This document shows, one piece after another, positions 35,322 to 47,553 of a stretch of 64,000 bases of DNA. The translations under genes and the position numbers were made by a program. Origin of the DNA: Pseudoscleropodium purum. Taxonomy: Eukaryota; Streptophyta; Bryopsida; Hypnales; Brachytheciaceae. The notes under the pieces were generated by a model. It searched no databases, was not told the origin of the DNA, and saw only the letters and a program-made list of their open reading frames with translations. The DNA is taken from assembly GCA_963969395.1 (NCBI GenBank), contig OZ017795.1, positions 3,596,001-3,660,000 on the forward strand, given 5' to 3'. Each line of letters begins with the position of its first letter. Position 1 is the first letter of the stretch.

Positions 35322-35635
35322 ATGTTATGAAAGCGGCATTCTGAAGAACACGAGCTGTGTTCTTTTCAACCTCATGTTACGAAAGCGGCATTCTCTAGGA
35401 CACGAGCTGTGTTCTTTGCAACCCCATGTTACGAAAGCGGCATTCTCTAGAACACGAGCTGTGTTCTTTGCAACCCCATGTTATGAAAGCGGCATTCTCT
35501 AGAACACGAGCTGTGTTCTTTGCAACCCCATGGTACGAAAGCGGCATTCTCTAGAACACGAGCTGTGTTCTTTGCAACCCCATATTATGAAAGCGGCATA
35601 TTCTCTAGAACACGAGCTGTGTTCTGTTCAAACTT
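35322..35635 (-). repeat. Six-unit 52-bp tandem array spanning the ABCG stop codon and 3' flank
   Basis: Units start at 35322, 35374, 35426, 35478, 35530 and 35582. The first five are exactly 52 bp and the last is 54 bp (an extra AT). Each holds GAAAGCGGCAT and the palindrome AGAACAC-GAGCT-GTGTTCT (unit 2 has AGGACAC). The stop codon of ABCG (35628-35630) lies within the last unit, so the array forms the start of the 3' UTR on the coding strand. Confidence 0.95.
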
Positions 35636-38600
35636 GGTGTTGCTCTCCACGAGAAGCGAAGTACTCCATTGCCATGACCTTCAGACGGGGTCCTAGATTC
35701 TCACTCAGCTTAATGAAAACGAAGAAGAGCGTTCTGTAAATGGCGATCATCGCGATGATAATACCCAAATCTCCCCACTTGGATCTATTGTTTGTGATCC
35801 CGTAGATCTGCTCCAGCACATATCTCCCAGCCAGGTCTTCACCAATTGGTTTGCCGTCCACTCCTAGGAAATTCTGAAACGTCAGACCGGGAAAGTCGTT
35901 CTTGAACAGCCCCTACGATTACACAAACATTCATGCACAAGAGTTAGTGTCTCCAATTCTCCTTGAAATCCGTGGATGTTCACGGTTACATACAAGGTCA
36001 TGTATAACTCCAATGCTTGTATTCAAACCCGTAAACGCTACCTATGATCTATCGCACCGAATTCGCTAAGAAGTGCACGGTAAGCGCAAATTCTTATCAA
36101 GCAGTCCTAGCACAAAAATGATCATCAAAGATACTGGGAAAAGAATGGGACAGCCATCTACCCCCTGTAGCTTTGATCACCATGTTAGAAGCACAATGGA
36201 TATATTATTGAAGGTTGCTTGTGTGGAATCTGGTAATAAGGCAGAAAACAGTTGTGCACTATTAGAGAATCTGGTGCCTCATGTTGACTCACCTGAATGG
36301 CGTAAGTGTGAAAAGCAATGTATGATACTGGGTACCGCCACACGGGGTTGGGCAAATCCTTGGTCAATCGAAAGTAACCCGACAACAGCATGTAAATTGC
36401 CTGCTCACAACGCATACAATATAATATACTTAAAAGAATGCCATCAATGGAGGAGCTCACCTTCAAGACCTCCAACAAGGATGATTCGAATTGGATATTT
36501 TGACCCAGGGGTAGCAACTATGATAGATAGGACCCTCTATCTAGTTCCACATTGATAATAAACAATGTAGAATAATCTCTACCAATGAATTCGAAATCTA
36601 CAATAAACATTATTCATGAGAAACACAAGATTACAGTTAAGCGATATTAAAAAAGAATCTCCGTTCCAGTTGCATTTTTCACAATATGATCAATCAATCA
36701 GACATTATAAAATCGTGAGTCCTTCATAGTTCACGAGATTCCCAAACCCGAAACTGGTCAATGCAAGAATATGAATTTATACTTTCAACAGCAAATCCTA
36801 AACCCTAAACCCTAAAACCCCTTTTCTAGGGCAGGTGTGCTCCGAACGAACCTGGATTCCAGCCCCGATGACAATCCCTGCCAAGAAGTTGCGTCCCACC
36901 ACACTGGACACTGCCATCATGAGGCTCTCTACGCACGTCAAGGCCGCGAAGAGCATGAGGATGAAGTAGGCGTAGTGGCCAAAGCCAGGATGCAGCCACG
37001 CCAAGAAGTACACCAGCGTCCCGGATGACAACGCGATCAGGAACAGAAACGGAAGAGAAGCTAAGGTGTTGCCCACCACAAAAGCCGCCACGCCGTAGTG
37101 CCCACTGAGACGCTCATGGTAAAAAACTCGCATGTCTTCCACGAACGAGGGGAACCCGCCGATCGCCATGAAGGTCAAGAACGCGGCAACGAAGAACATC
37201 ACTCCTGCTCGTGCCTGCAAAGTCCAGTCGGAACATGCATGTGTGTAAGCAACTCGGCACTTTCCTTGCCGAAATGAATTTACATAGAATTTGACGTTTT
37301 CACGTCACAGCAAATACAAATGCCACCCAGAATTTGTTTCTCTCAACAAGATTATATACTTGTGCTTCTACTTCATGATGTTGGCACCAATGATGAGGCC
37401 TCGTGGTACTCTTTCTTTGAATAAAGAATCTCCTTCCATAACAAAATGAAATATAGTAGTGCTGAATTCCATTTTGTCTCTTGGTTCTGACGTTGATCTT
37501 CTAGTTACTATTCATAATTTGAAAGCTTAACTATGACCCTGGTTGCTACCAAGGATGCGCGTCCACCTAGGGATTGGTTCATGGGGTCCTTCACAGGTCT
37601 TTAAGCAAAGATTGAGGCTCCAAACATCCTAGAGGAGCATGTTCATCTCGAGGGAGGAAATGAACTACGAATATAATGTAATGTAAGTACCATGTTAGAA
37701 GCACAACGGATGTAGTATTAGAGGTTTGGGATGAGAAAATAAACCAGAAATAAGTGCATAGCTTTGAGCACTATTAACAAATTAGAGCTGAAACATTACA
37801 AGTAGTTGAGTGCTCACCAAGATGGAGTTGTACCGGAGACCAACGCGCCAGAAGATGGTCCCCAGACAAATGCCCACCATGACATACATGGCCACACGAA
37901 GCCAGTAGTAGCCCGGATCTCGAGTCATGTTCACAAAGGAGCGCCGTGTGAGCGTCACGCATTGCCGGACAAAACTGGCACGGCCCTTGCTTCCTCCAGC
38001 TTGTTCCCCTCTGCCACTCTGCAACACCATGCATTGATTTCAACACATGGAAGTTCTCATTGGAAATCTTTCATGAAATCACCAGCCGCAAGCGTAAAAT
38101 GCGTAGAATACACTTTTGAAGGTAGTCTGATACTGATAGCGAGCTTGAAGATGGAAATCAGACTTACAGTGTTTGATATGATTTGAGAGATCTTAGCTCG
38201 CGCTCCTGAGGCATACTCACTCTGTTGATAATCAGCTGAAAGCGTTTTCACCACTTCCTCTGTGTTCTTCCTTGTTTTCAGAAGCAATGGGTCTGCTGAC
38301 GCTTCCATGTCCTAATCATGGTAACAACAACAGAAGATTCCATTTGGTCAAATAAAAAGAAAGTAACTGTAGGGTTATCCTGTACGTAACGCTATGTTGC
38401 CTACTGTTTGTCAACACATTGAACGCAAGCTATCAATGGAATGGAAGTAAAATATGCTGATTTAGATACCATGGAAGTGATGATACATCGTACGTCAAAT
38501 TTGGCGATTTAAAAAAAAAATTGTGTTTAAATATGTTCCATCACTCTGGTTTGCTAAAAGCACATCATGCGAACACATTTAGGGATGCTAATTCATTACA

Positions 38601-41422
38601 ACAGAAAAGGACATTTGTTCACTTACATCATCAACCTCGAGTTCTTTGAGGGTGGACTTCACTGTGTCAAAATCGGCATTGATGATTTGCAAGTAATGAT
38701 CGGATGGATTCCCCATCGGCGGGCACGGGTAGTTTGCTGCTGCAAAGAACTAATTCACCCCAAGAACTACTGTCAGTATGCGTGGTTGCAAACACATAGC
38801 ACATTAAAACTAGAAACACATTCGCAGAGCGCATGAATCGTAGTGATCAACTAGAAATAACTAAGTGGGCAAATGCAAACCCTGAAAACATGGAGTAAGA
38901 CTCAAAACAATCACTGGAGAAGACTAGAGAATGCTCAGCTCCCGAGTATTATCAAACATAATGCCAAGGCGTTCGATTAATCCAGGTCTGTATTTTTTCG
39001 GTTGATCTGAGGAGAAGGATCATCATGGGTTGTAATCCTCTTCTGACTAGCTAATGAGGAAGTGACACGGCTGCCTTGAACATTGGACTTAGTATTATGA
39101 TCATCACACAACTATTATGTTCAGTGGACGGTGTCACGAGTTCATTCATGTGAATGGTCACGAATCCATCGTCCCACATTTTCATCCAAAATTTGGAAGC
39201 ACTCTTGAGTTTAAAATCCAGTTCTAGCAAACTACGAAAAATAGTATGTTCTTTATGCAAGCAAGGAAGGGGGTGTAGTTGCAAATGCTGCAACAGTTGA
39301 ACTACGACTGTAGTGTATGCTGATTTACACAGGCTTGAAAAGTATATATTTGATGGCGCCTCTGAGCATTATTTGCTGACCTGGGAGGCACTCGCAGTGT
39401 CGCCGAAGTAAACGGTTTGCCCTTTGGAGAGGAGAGTGAGGGAGTCGAAGAGCGCAAATACTTCACTGCTGGGCTGGTGGATGGACGAGATCACGGTCCG
39501 CCCGTCCTTGGCTAAATTCTTCAATGTGCGCACCACAAAGTAAGCAGCAGCACTGCCCCGCCCATCGAAAAGGGATCACAAAAAGTTTCCAAAAGGATAT
39601 TAATTATCACATAAAACTATCAAATCACGTTAATAATCAAGTAATCAAGTCTGACTGCATGCTCAGAGATGTCACTTTCTGATCACCATGTAGGAGAGGG
39701 TCATAATGTTATAATCTGGTTACTTGTTGTGGATCCTCTGATAGACCAAAAAATGAGGTATCAACCATTTATGTCTAATAACCATAGACTGGGGGGATAA
39801 GTCCAATAACGAGCTCCAGCTCCTAGACCTTCCGCGAGTTATCTAGTCCATAAATTTCCACATCTATGAGTGCAGAATGATAACACTAGACGACTGGACC
39901 AGCGGTAAGAAATGGAAAAACTGCAAGGTGAGAGCTCTCCTTACCTGTCAAGGCCACTGGTGGGTTCATCCAAGAAGAGCAAGCGAGGGCGAGTGAGAAT
40001 CTGCAATGCAATGCTGAGGCGACGCTTCTCGCCCCCACTCAGACCACGCACAAAGAAGTTCCCTACGTAGGTGTGCTGGCAACCAGACAACCCCATTTCC
40101 AAGATTATGCGGTCCACAATGGCCTTCTTCTCCGCCTTGCTCACCTTGTTTGGAAATCGCAAGTTGGCCGAATACATGACGCTCTCACGCACCGTCAGAG
40201 TGCCTATCAACACATCCTCTTGGGTTACATATGCCTGCCACGCCAGGGAAGCTCACAATATCAGTGCTCCTTCCAGCCTCTTGGCAGTTATCATTTCAAA
40301 TGAAACTTCAGATGCGTTTCACATGGAGTTTTACTGCCGAGTGAAGGACAGAGAGGATCAGATGGACCATTATATCTACTTAGCAGTTTGAGTATGTCAT
40401 AAGGAGACTTTCTTTTGCTTCAGAATTGTTTTAGTTCTAGTTTTTCGAACCAACGTATGCAGCGTTCTTTTACTGATTCTCGGTGATTGAAAAAACCCTG
40501 GTGCCATCTGAATTTTCTTATTTTTACCATACGATCAATGAAATTGGACATTTTAAAACCCTGAATGCTTGGGGTTTTTAAGGGTTATTAGACTAGGCGA
40601 GCTTACCGCAGCGCCATAGGAGAGAGTGGACTTCTTCTCTCCATTGAGCATTATGTCACCGGTGAGCTCTGTATTGGGAGCCAGTCGTCCTGCAGCATGA
40701 GCAAACGGATTGCATACTGAGAGCAGGAATGGAGACCATTCAAAATGACACCGCACTTACTCTAAATAGAAACCGACAGTTGGTTAGTTTGAATCACTAC
40801 AAACATATGCATTGTAAATTATCACTTGCCTGCTAAAGTATCAAGCAATGTCGACTTGCCCGACCCGCTGGGTCCCATAATGGCCATAATGGACCCCGGC
40901 TCCGCATATCCTGCACACACAGACACCCAACAGTTGGATCTCAACTCTTGTTCCAAATCTAATTACGTTTACATTATCCCTTCACTACCACTCTGAACGA
41001 TCCAACAGCAATATTTTCTCTGTGACTTGCAGACCACACTCAAAATGACATCAACCCTACTTGAAAACCATCTCGGACTGAGTGAAATGTTTGACCTCGA
41101 AAGTTGGTTAGTTTGAATCACTACAAAACGTATTTTCTGATGTTGGTTTGTGCAACAGTGGATTGTTGCTAGTGACTAACAGTTGAACATTAGAAGCGCA
41201 CTAACAAATACAAATTTTAAGAGATTGAATGACCAATCTTATTCTAAGATGCGTGAAATTACGTCAAAGTAGAATTCCAAGCCAAGCAGGGGTTTTATGA
41301 CGTGACTTACCGGTGGCGCCGACGAGAATGGAGCGAGCTGGTTTGCCTCCTTTCGCTCGGACATGGACGCACAGATCGGTCCACACAATGTAAGCTCGGC
41401 CGCTGTCATCGCTTGCTGCCAT
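35628..41422 (-). CDS. ABCG: ABCG half-transporter, ABCG11/WBC11-like
   Basis: Plasma-membrane ATP-driven exporter whose closest remembered relatives (Arabidopsis ABCG11/12/15) move cuticular lipids. Exons, 5' to 3': 41311-41422, 40830-40910, 40607-40689, 39945-40234, 39381-39552, 38627-38749, 38168-38311, 37818-38018, 36852-37214, 36293-36400, 35628-35912. They total 1962 bp, 653 aa, with all phases closing. The start at 41422 ([17 protein letters not shown]) is the first ATG; upstream the frame is open to a stop without an ATG. Walker [10 protein letters not shown] is residues 50-58, signature LSGGE 157-161, Walker B LLFLDE 177-182 and the switch His214 (IHQPSSE). The membrane domain begins near residue 365 ([22 protein letters not shown]) and includes [23 protein letters not shown] and SLMMAV. 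All catalytic motifs are intact. Length is near the family norm of about 650-700. The second intron uses a GC donor. Confidence 0.95.
36796..36821. repeat. Short interstitial telomere-type repeat (CCCTAAA) in an ABCG intron
   Basis: About three CCCTAAA units (TCCTAAACCCTAAACCCTAA, then AACCCC) in the intron 36401-36851, about 30 bp from the donor of the preceding exon. The telomere unit matches the Arabidopsis-type repeat. It may act as a telo-box, or be a trace of repair. Confidence 0.85.
40690..40829 (-). other. GC-AG intron of the ABCG gene, just after the P-loop
   Basis: Exon 2 ends ACTTTAGCAG and the intron opens GCAAGTGATA, the classic GC-AG donor context. It ends GCTGCAG before GACGACTGGC. 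Only this choice keeps the LDTLAGRLAPN reading of the family, so a GT donor is not a good alternative. Confidence 0.85.
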
Positions 41423-42230
41423 TGTGTGTTCACCGGCAGCATCTACTTCCACAACTGGCTCAAAATCCTCTACCAAATCATGCTCCCAAGCTTGCCAACT
41501 TCGAACGTGATTTCGACCACTGGAACCAAGCACCAGTCGTATGAAATGGTTTCAACGAGGTTTGACAACACGGTTTTCTACTTGTCAAACCTTGTAGAAA
41601 AAGGCTTCGAGTGTCTGCTTCGTGGGGCTAAAGGGTCCCTTCTGGTGACGCTGGCGTTACGTCACTTCTGGAATAGAAATGTAACAGAATACTTCTTCAA
41701 AGTGTCACATTTGGGGGATTTCAATTATTAAGCTTAACTAAATGAGCGTCACTGACTGTTTGGGTGCTTCTGTCCCTCCAATTCGTGGGTTTCTGCAATT
41801 CGTCAGCTGGTCACGTCATTGCAGTGACATACAATGCAATTATACAGAGGCCTGGATTTCAAGTATGGTTTTGAAATCTAGAGAAGCCCAAGAATTTGAC
41901 AAATAGCGGGGGACTGTAGGACAACGGCATTGAATGCAAAGGGAGTAGCAAACTTGAAGGCATCATTATCGTTTGTACGGCATGGTAGGCTCACGGAGGC
42001 AGGCGGATGCGTAGTGTGAGGCCAGAATGTAAGTTACTGTACTCCGGAGGTGATTCTTAGATTCTTACGGACATTAACAATTGAAGGATTGAACCTCTGA
42101 ACCTGTTGACAAATTTCAAACACTTTCATTGGTGGTCGAACCCCTTTTGGAACTTCCTAATATGAGGATAGGATTTGGTATTCAAGAACGTGAGAAAAAA
42201 AGAGGTGTAGGTGGACTTTGTTGGTATGTA
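41423..42230 (-). promoter_or_regulatory. 5' flank of the ABCG gene
   Basis: Mixed-composition DNA upstream of the ABCG start, without dispersed repeats up to about 42230. It should hold the leader and promoter. No TATA box was convincingly placed. Confidence 0.4.
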
Positions 42231-42450
42231 AGAGGAAAAAGAGATTCCCATGTATTCACTGATAAAGTAAACTAGCCTATGATAAGCAAATGGCCCTCTA
42301 TAAATATTTAAGAAATGATTCATTATACTTGCATTAACCCATGATAGATTGTTTTCAATAAATGAGATTTGATCTACATTAGATCGAATTAGTGGCCATG
42401 ATCAGTGACTTAACCCTTTAAGCCCTAAAGATGCTTTTTTGATGATGAAG

Positions 42451-42508
42451 TTTTTTTTCTTGGAACAAATGGAAGAACCATTGCATTTAAAAAAAAAAAA
42501 AAAAAAAA
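42451..42508. mobile_element. Probable tiny LINE 3' end within TTAA-A copy 8
   Basis: A T run, then CTTGGAACAAATGGAAGAACCATTGCATTT-type sequence, then a long A run. The middle resembles the terminal bases of the LINE at 25908 (GAAACAAATGGGGAATCCATTG). It looks like a severely 5'-truncated LINE insert. The A run on the other side is unexplained. Confidence 0.4.
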
Positions 42509-42925
42509 GGCCAAGCTTGAACATAGTATTTTGAGGCAACTCTCTACAAACAATATTTTTATTTTTATTTCTTGAAATTTTCACACATGTGCTTGAAGAG
42601 TAGTTTTAAGATACAATAATTTTCATAAATTTTGACTACATGGTTCAAAAGTTATTGTATGATATGTCATTCTCAACAAAGTGCAAGCAACTCTAAAAAG
42701 TCATTTTCTTAAGAAATAAAAATTTGAAATAGGTTTTCTATATTTATATCTTCACAAAAAGATTTGAATTATTTCATTTTCATTAATGAAATGAAAGTTT
42801 TAGTTTGTTGGTAGTTATGGAATCTCTATCCTAAAATAAACTTTGAAGTCTTTTATTTAACTTACTTTTCAATACTTTTTGACAAAAAATAAGAACATTG
42901 GGTATACATTGTTTATTACAACAAT

Positions 42926-45900
42926 CACTACAAGAGAAATTTTGTCCAATTCGACAAATAAATGACCCAATTTTGTCATATGTGGTGTCAATTTGGACAT
43001 GTTGATTCGGACGCACAAATGACAAAATTGTGTTACTTTCTTGTCAATTCAGAGATAATTTCTATCAATTCTCATTATTTCGTTGACAAAGATTTTGTCG
43101 ATTGTGACCTCTACAAAGTAGAAAAGTATAACAATTCATTTACAATTTTGCTCAATAAATAACTACCACATGGCAAGCCAAAATCCAAATACTCACTAAG
43201 GACCAGTTCAGAAGAGAGACTACAACTAGATGGAAGACAAGCTTTGCAAATCCAAGAGATAGAAAGGAAGTGATCTCAGCATTTATAGATGGAAGAAGAC
43301 AAGATGTTTATACCAATAGGGTAGTAGAAGGTTGAACAAACCATATAGGATATGTGAATTAAGACTATGAATGGTTCATATATCCCATATGGTTTGTTAA
43401 ACCTTCTACCACCCCATTGATATAAAGATTTTGTTTATTTCCTTACAATACCATTGTGGACACTTCCCTTCTATCACCCAGATGTGTACGGTTGGAGTAT
43501 TTTTTAGAAATGAAATTTGTTATTGGTATAGAGTTTTATATATCCATGGTGATTTAAATAGTGTTTGTATAATGAAAATTAAATTGAATATGAATAAAAA
43601 ATTGTAAATTTTTTTGTTGATTGGGATGTTGTACTATTAGAATTAAAAAAAAACATTAATAAGAATATGACAAAAATTGACAAAAATATGATAGAAGTAC
43701 AAATTGACAACATTATGAGCAGAATTGACAATTTGTTAGCATACAAGAAGTAGGGCTTTTTTTTTGGCCTCTTGGTGCCAATTTGCACCAAGAGATGAGG
43801 TTGGGTGAAAAGTACTTCTCGTTGCCATGTTGGCTTTTGATGAAAAGGGGTTGGAGCTAGTTGGTGACTATCGATGGGAGATCTTATGCCCATGTCACCA
43901 AGGTTTTAGGGTTGCAACCCCCAACTCCATGTGATTGTCACCCACAAACTTCTAAAATAATTCTAGGCACTCAACCTTCATGAATTCTCATCGCCACTCT
44001 TCTCCCTTGCATGTGAATTTATCGCTTCTGCTTGCGTTGTTGGAGTACTTGTTATTGTCACTAAATTGTGAGATTGAGGTCATTAGTTCGCCATCAAACT
44101 TATTGGGAGTGTAGGCCAATTCTAAGACATAACATGCCTTCACACCAATGTAGGAGGGAGGGGTTGGATTGCACTTGTAGGAAGTTCTGCTACTTGATCG
44201 TTTATTTCATGATGCTTTTGTTTTTTGGATTAATTATTTGGTGGCTTAGGTTATGGAGGCGCATGGCTTTCATGAGTGCTAGAGAGACCTCTATCAATTT
44301 ATACTTGTGTGAATTGTTGTGTTGTTGCATATTGAGGCATTCCTCATTGAAAGAAGAAGTGTATTTGGAGAGGGTGATTTCTATCTTTTTCCATGTTGGG
44401 TTACATCATCGCTATACCTTACGTCATGCTTCAAATTGTCACTATTCTTTGTTTGAGGGTTGTTGCCTAAGGGTCTATTTTCTCGACTTGGTTTATTTTG
44501 GTTTTGTATTGTTTGTTGTGGACAATGGAGTATGGTAATGAGGTTTTCACTAATGATGTGGTTGGAAAGGTTGTACAAGCTACCAACCTCACTAAGGATG
44601 CCAAAATGAAAGCAAAGCAGGCTGCCTCAGAAGTGCTGAAATTGGCAAGGAAGGAAATGAAGTATAAGGCAAAAATCATGGGGGTAGGTGCATTGAATAT
44701 GTAGAGCAATTTTGAAGTTGATAGAAAGACTTCATCGAAGCAGTAACAAAGGCAGGTAGTATAGTATTTCAATACAAGTGAGGTTTTTTTTTTTGCTTAC
44801 TAAGTAGTCTCTGTGACTATAGATGCATGATGTGCAGGCCACCATAGGTCACAGGAGGTTATGCAAATGTTTCTTTATGACTTGGAATACAATTGCGACT
44901 CTAATGAACTTATTACTTCCTTTTGGGCATGCATTAGACCATTTGTTATAACTGCTATCTTCTTCATTTGCAGCTTAGTTAGATCCTCTTATATTTGTTA
45001 ACTTTGCATTGGAGCGGGTGCAGGTGGGTGCAGGTGAAAGAGTCGTTTGTATATTATGGATGACGTTGATGTTTGTTGTTCAATTCATTTTGCATGATGT
45101 TGTTGTCACTTGGACTTGCGTAGTTCAATTCATTCTTGCTCACTTCACTTGGGTGTGGAAGGGATATTTGGGTAGGTATTGGTCTTTGTTCAAAATTTTA
45201 GGAGGCTACAAGGTTTCAGGACTGCAAAAGAAATAGGTTCATGTCAAGCAAGTTCAGGACTTTAATAGACCATAGGAACTATAGTTTTCAAGTTTCCATA
45301 GGTAGACATTCATAATTTTCAATGTACCTTGTATGTTTGAATTTCTTCTCAATATATGTATGTATTCTTTTTGCAAAAAGAGTTTCTACATTGTCATCCC
45401 TAAACCTTCACATTTGTGAGTTATATTATCAAAAGCATAGACGCTATTGGAGTTTCTTTGAATTGCATTCATTCCTTTGCATCTTGCATAGCGCCATCTA
45501 ATAGAGAATTGGACAATAGGTTTCGCCATTTAGCTTGCTTTCTGTGACTGAAATCGCCACTAATAAGTTTTGCAATTACTTCAAATTGCCAAAAAAAATT
45601 AGAATCTTAAAAAGAATTCGCCAAGTGTTCTGTGCATCAAAGAACCCCTATTGCCACCGTGAAACCATCACTTTTTCTTTTACATCACCATTGTAGCACT
45701 CATGCCAAAATTGAAATCGCCTTTTCGTCCATTTCTAAATATTGAAAAAAAAAGCCCTGACAAGAAGAAAAAGAGACTCCCATGTGAGTATTGATGAAGT
45801 AAATGAGTCTATGATAAGCAAAAAGTACACCACAAGTACTTAGGGAATGATTCATTACAATCTTGAGATTTCAATAAATAGGATTTTGTCTACATCAGGT

Positions 45901-46881
45901 TGAATTAGTGGCTACAATCAATGTCTTAGATGATGGTGATGTAGTGATTAGTAGGGTCACACACATGAGGCTTATAGAGCCCGTGCAACATTGTATATAA
46001 GGGTCATACTCTACATATTTGCTCGTAGTAGCCCTTGCAAAATCTAAGACTTCTAACTCTCATGGAATGTTTACTACGCCAATTACCATGATCATTGTTC
46101 TTTGAACTTCAAGAACCGCAAGATGAAGATCAGTCACTAAACTTTGGACTTTGATTATTGTGCACAAACAAAAACATAGTTTACACACACCATCATCCAC
46201 TCGAAATTTACTTGTGTTGTTAGAAGTGGCGTTGGAAAGGACATGTGGTGGAACAAATGTTGCCCTAGAAACTATGACAGGACAAGCATTGTGACAAGAC
46301 ATTCAGGGATGGAGACCCGCTTGTGAGCATTCAAGCCCTGACCAAGCCCTCGCCAATCTTCATGTTTACAAAAATAGTGATTGTAATAGAAAATTTTACC
46401 TTTTGAATGTACATTTATTACCATAAATATCTTTTAAGCCTTCATGATGTAGCTATTTTAGGAAGTAATGTGGTTAATTTTTAAGTGAACAAGATGACCA
46501 TTATGGATACACTTTTTGTTGGTTTGAAGGTAGTCTAAAGACTATTTTGGACCAATTGAGAAGCACACTTCAAAAATTCATAACAAATTCATACTTTGTC
46601 CAAAAAAATAAGAATATAGATCATGACACAATACAATAGAGGTTGCAATTACTATAGGTACACTTATGTTGACCCTTAAAGGAATACCAAGCCTAGTTTG
46701 GATTTTTTGAGAGTTTAGATGTGTTCTATTGACTTCACAATTTAGAATTTTTGTATGAAATCTTTAAGATGAATGCCAATTATCCAAATCTATGTGTAAA
46801 TTTTTATTTCACATAATTGTTGTCATTTATGACAAATTTGAGTCAAATATTTGTCAATTTGAACACCATTTTCTTGTAGTG
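42926..46881. mobile_element. CACTA (En/Spm-type) element, non-autonomous, 3956 bp
   Basis: Ends CACTACAAGAGAAATTTTG and, inverted, CACTACAAGAAAATGG, the typical plant CACTA terminus. Subterminal short motifs of the type TTGTCAATTTG / GACAAATT recur near both ends. The flanks ACAACAAT and ATACAACC join to the intact TTAA-A sequence ACAACATTACAACC with little or no target duplication visible. Inside there are open frames of up to 156 codons, but none reads as a transposase to me. A 48-bp-arm hairpin lies at 43309-43424. Confidence 0.88.
43309..43424. repeat. Inverted repeat with 48-bp arms inside the CACTA element
   Basis: Left arm 43309-43356 and right arm 43377-43424 pair across TAGAAGGTTGAACAAACCATAT and its complement (mismatches scattered, about 85 percent paired). 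The loop is about 20 nt. It could be a miniature fold-back insert or a small-RNA hairpin. Confidence 0.85.
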
Positions 46882-47295
46882 ATACAACCATTGGGATTGG
46901 CATTTTTCAATTTCATAATTAAGTTCTTAACAATTTAGTATTTTGAATCATTCTCTACTTCTTTTTACTTACTATTTTTTTCTAATATGTCATACAATTC
47001 TAAATGGTCTGAAAATTCTTAAGTGTATAGCCAACTTGCCTTGAAGAATGAATCCAAAGAATAACCACCATTTTGGACATTTTTTCATACAAATATGATC
47101 TTATAAATGCCAACTACCCAATTTTTTGCAAGTTCAAAAAAACAAATTTAGTCCATTCAAACACTAATATCTTGCAATCTATATAGTAGAAATTTTTGAA
47201 ATTTTTTCCATATCTTCTCAAACCAATTTAATACAAGATTCTACGGTTATGTGTGTCCAAAAATGTTCTTTTCTCTAAAATTTGGTACTTGTACT

Positions 47296-47553
47296 CATTG
47301 GAAGAGTTTTTAGGAATGCATGAGGATTGCTTCAGGGCCTATTCCCTCCCACTTCTACCCATAGTTAAAGAACATTAGGCTATATAAAAAGAATTTAATT
47401 TTTTTTAATTCTTAAAATAAAAAAAATAAAAAAAAATATTTAAAAGATGACATGGCAGTCTTTTTGCCACATCATGTAGCTACCATGAGTTCTAATAGGC
47501 TAAGAACCTCAGGAAACCTATAGCCCTCTAGAGTAGGTGAATTTTCTCTAATG
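47296..47553. mobile_element. CATTAG-ended inverted-repeat element, copy 5, inside TTAA-A copy 8
   Basis: 258 bp, left end CATTGGAAGAGTTTTTAGG, right end GGTGAATTTTCTCTAATG. The surrounding TTAA-A sequence GTACT|AGAAATGGC reads GTACT-insert-AAAAATGGC, which defines the ends but leaves no room for a target duplication. Confidence 0.75.

Larger units (their letters stand above)
42231..45930 (+). repeat. Direct repeat pair: 42231-42405 and 45764-45930
   Basis: About 170 bp shared: GAAAAAGAGA.TCCCATGT, GATAAGCAAA, GAATGATTCATTA, TTTCAATAAAT.G.ATTT, CTACAT.AG.T.GAATTAGTGGC. The first copy lies just before a TTAA-A element, the second inside the CACTA element that later entered that same TTAA-A copy. 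Confidence 0.75.

Noticed and set aside
35340..35620. CRISPR-like array or hormone-response elements (AGAACAxxxTGTTCT form)
   Set aside because: Units are contiguous 52-mers with no variable spacers and the genome is a plant's. The resemblance to an animal steroid-receptor site is only the palindrome.
41423..41533. N-terminal extension of ABCG by 37 residues
   Set aside because: The open stretch begins with GTG at 41533 and reaches an in-frame stop upstream without an ATG. The first usable start is 41422.
44068..44538. 156-codon frame inside the CACTA element
   Set aside because: No transposase or other family motif, poor start context and cysteine/leucine-rich composition typical of chance frames in T-rich DNA.
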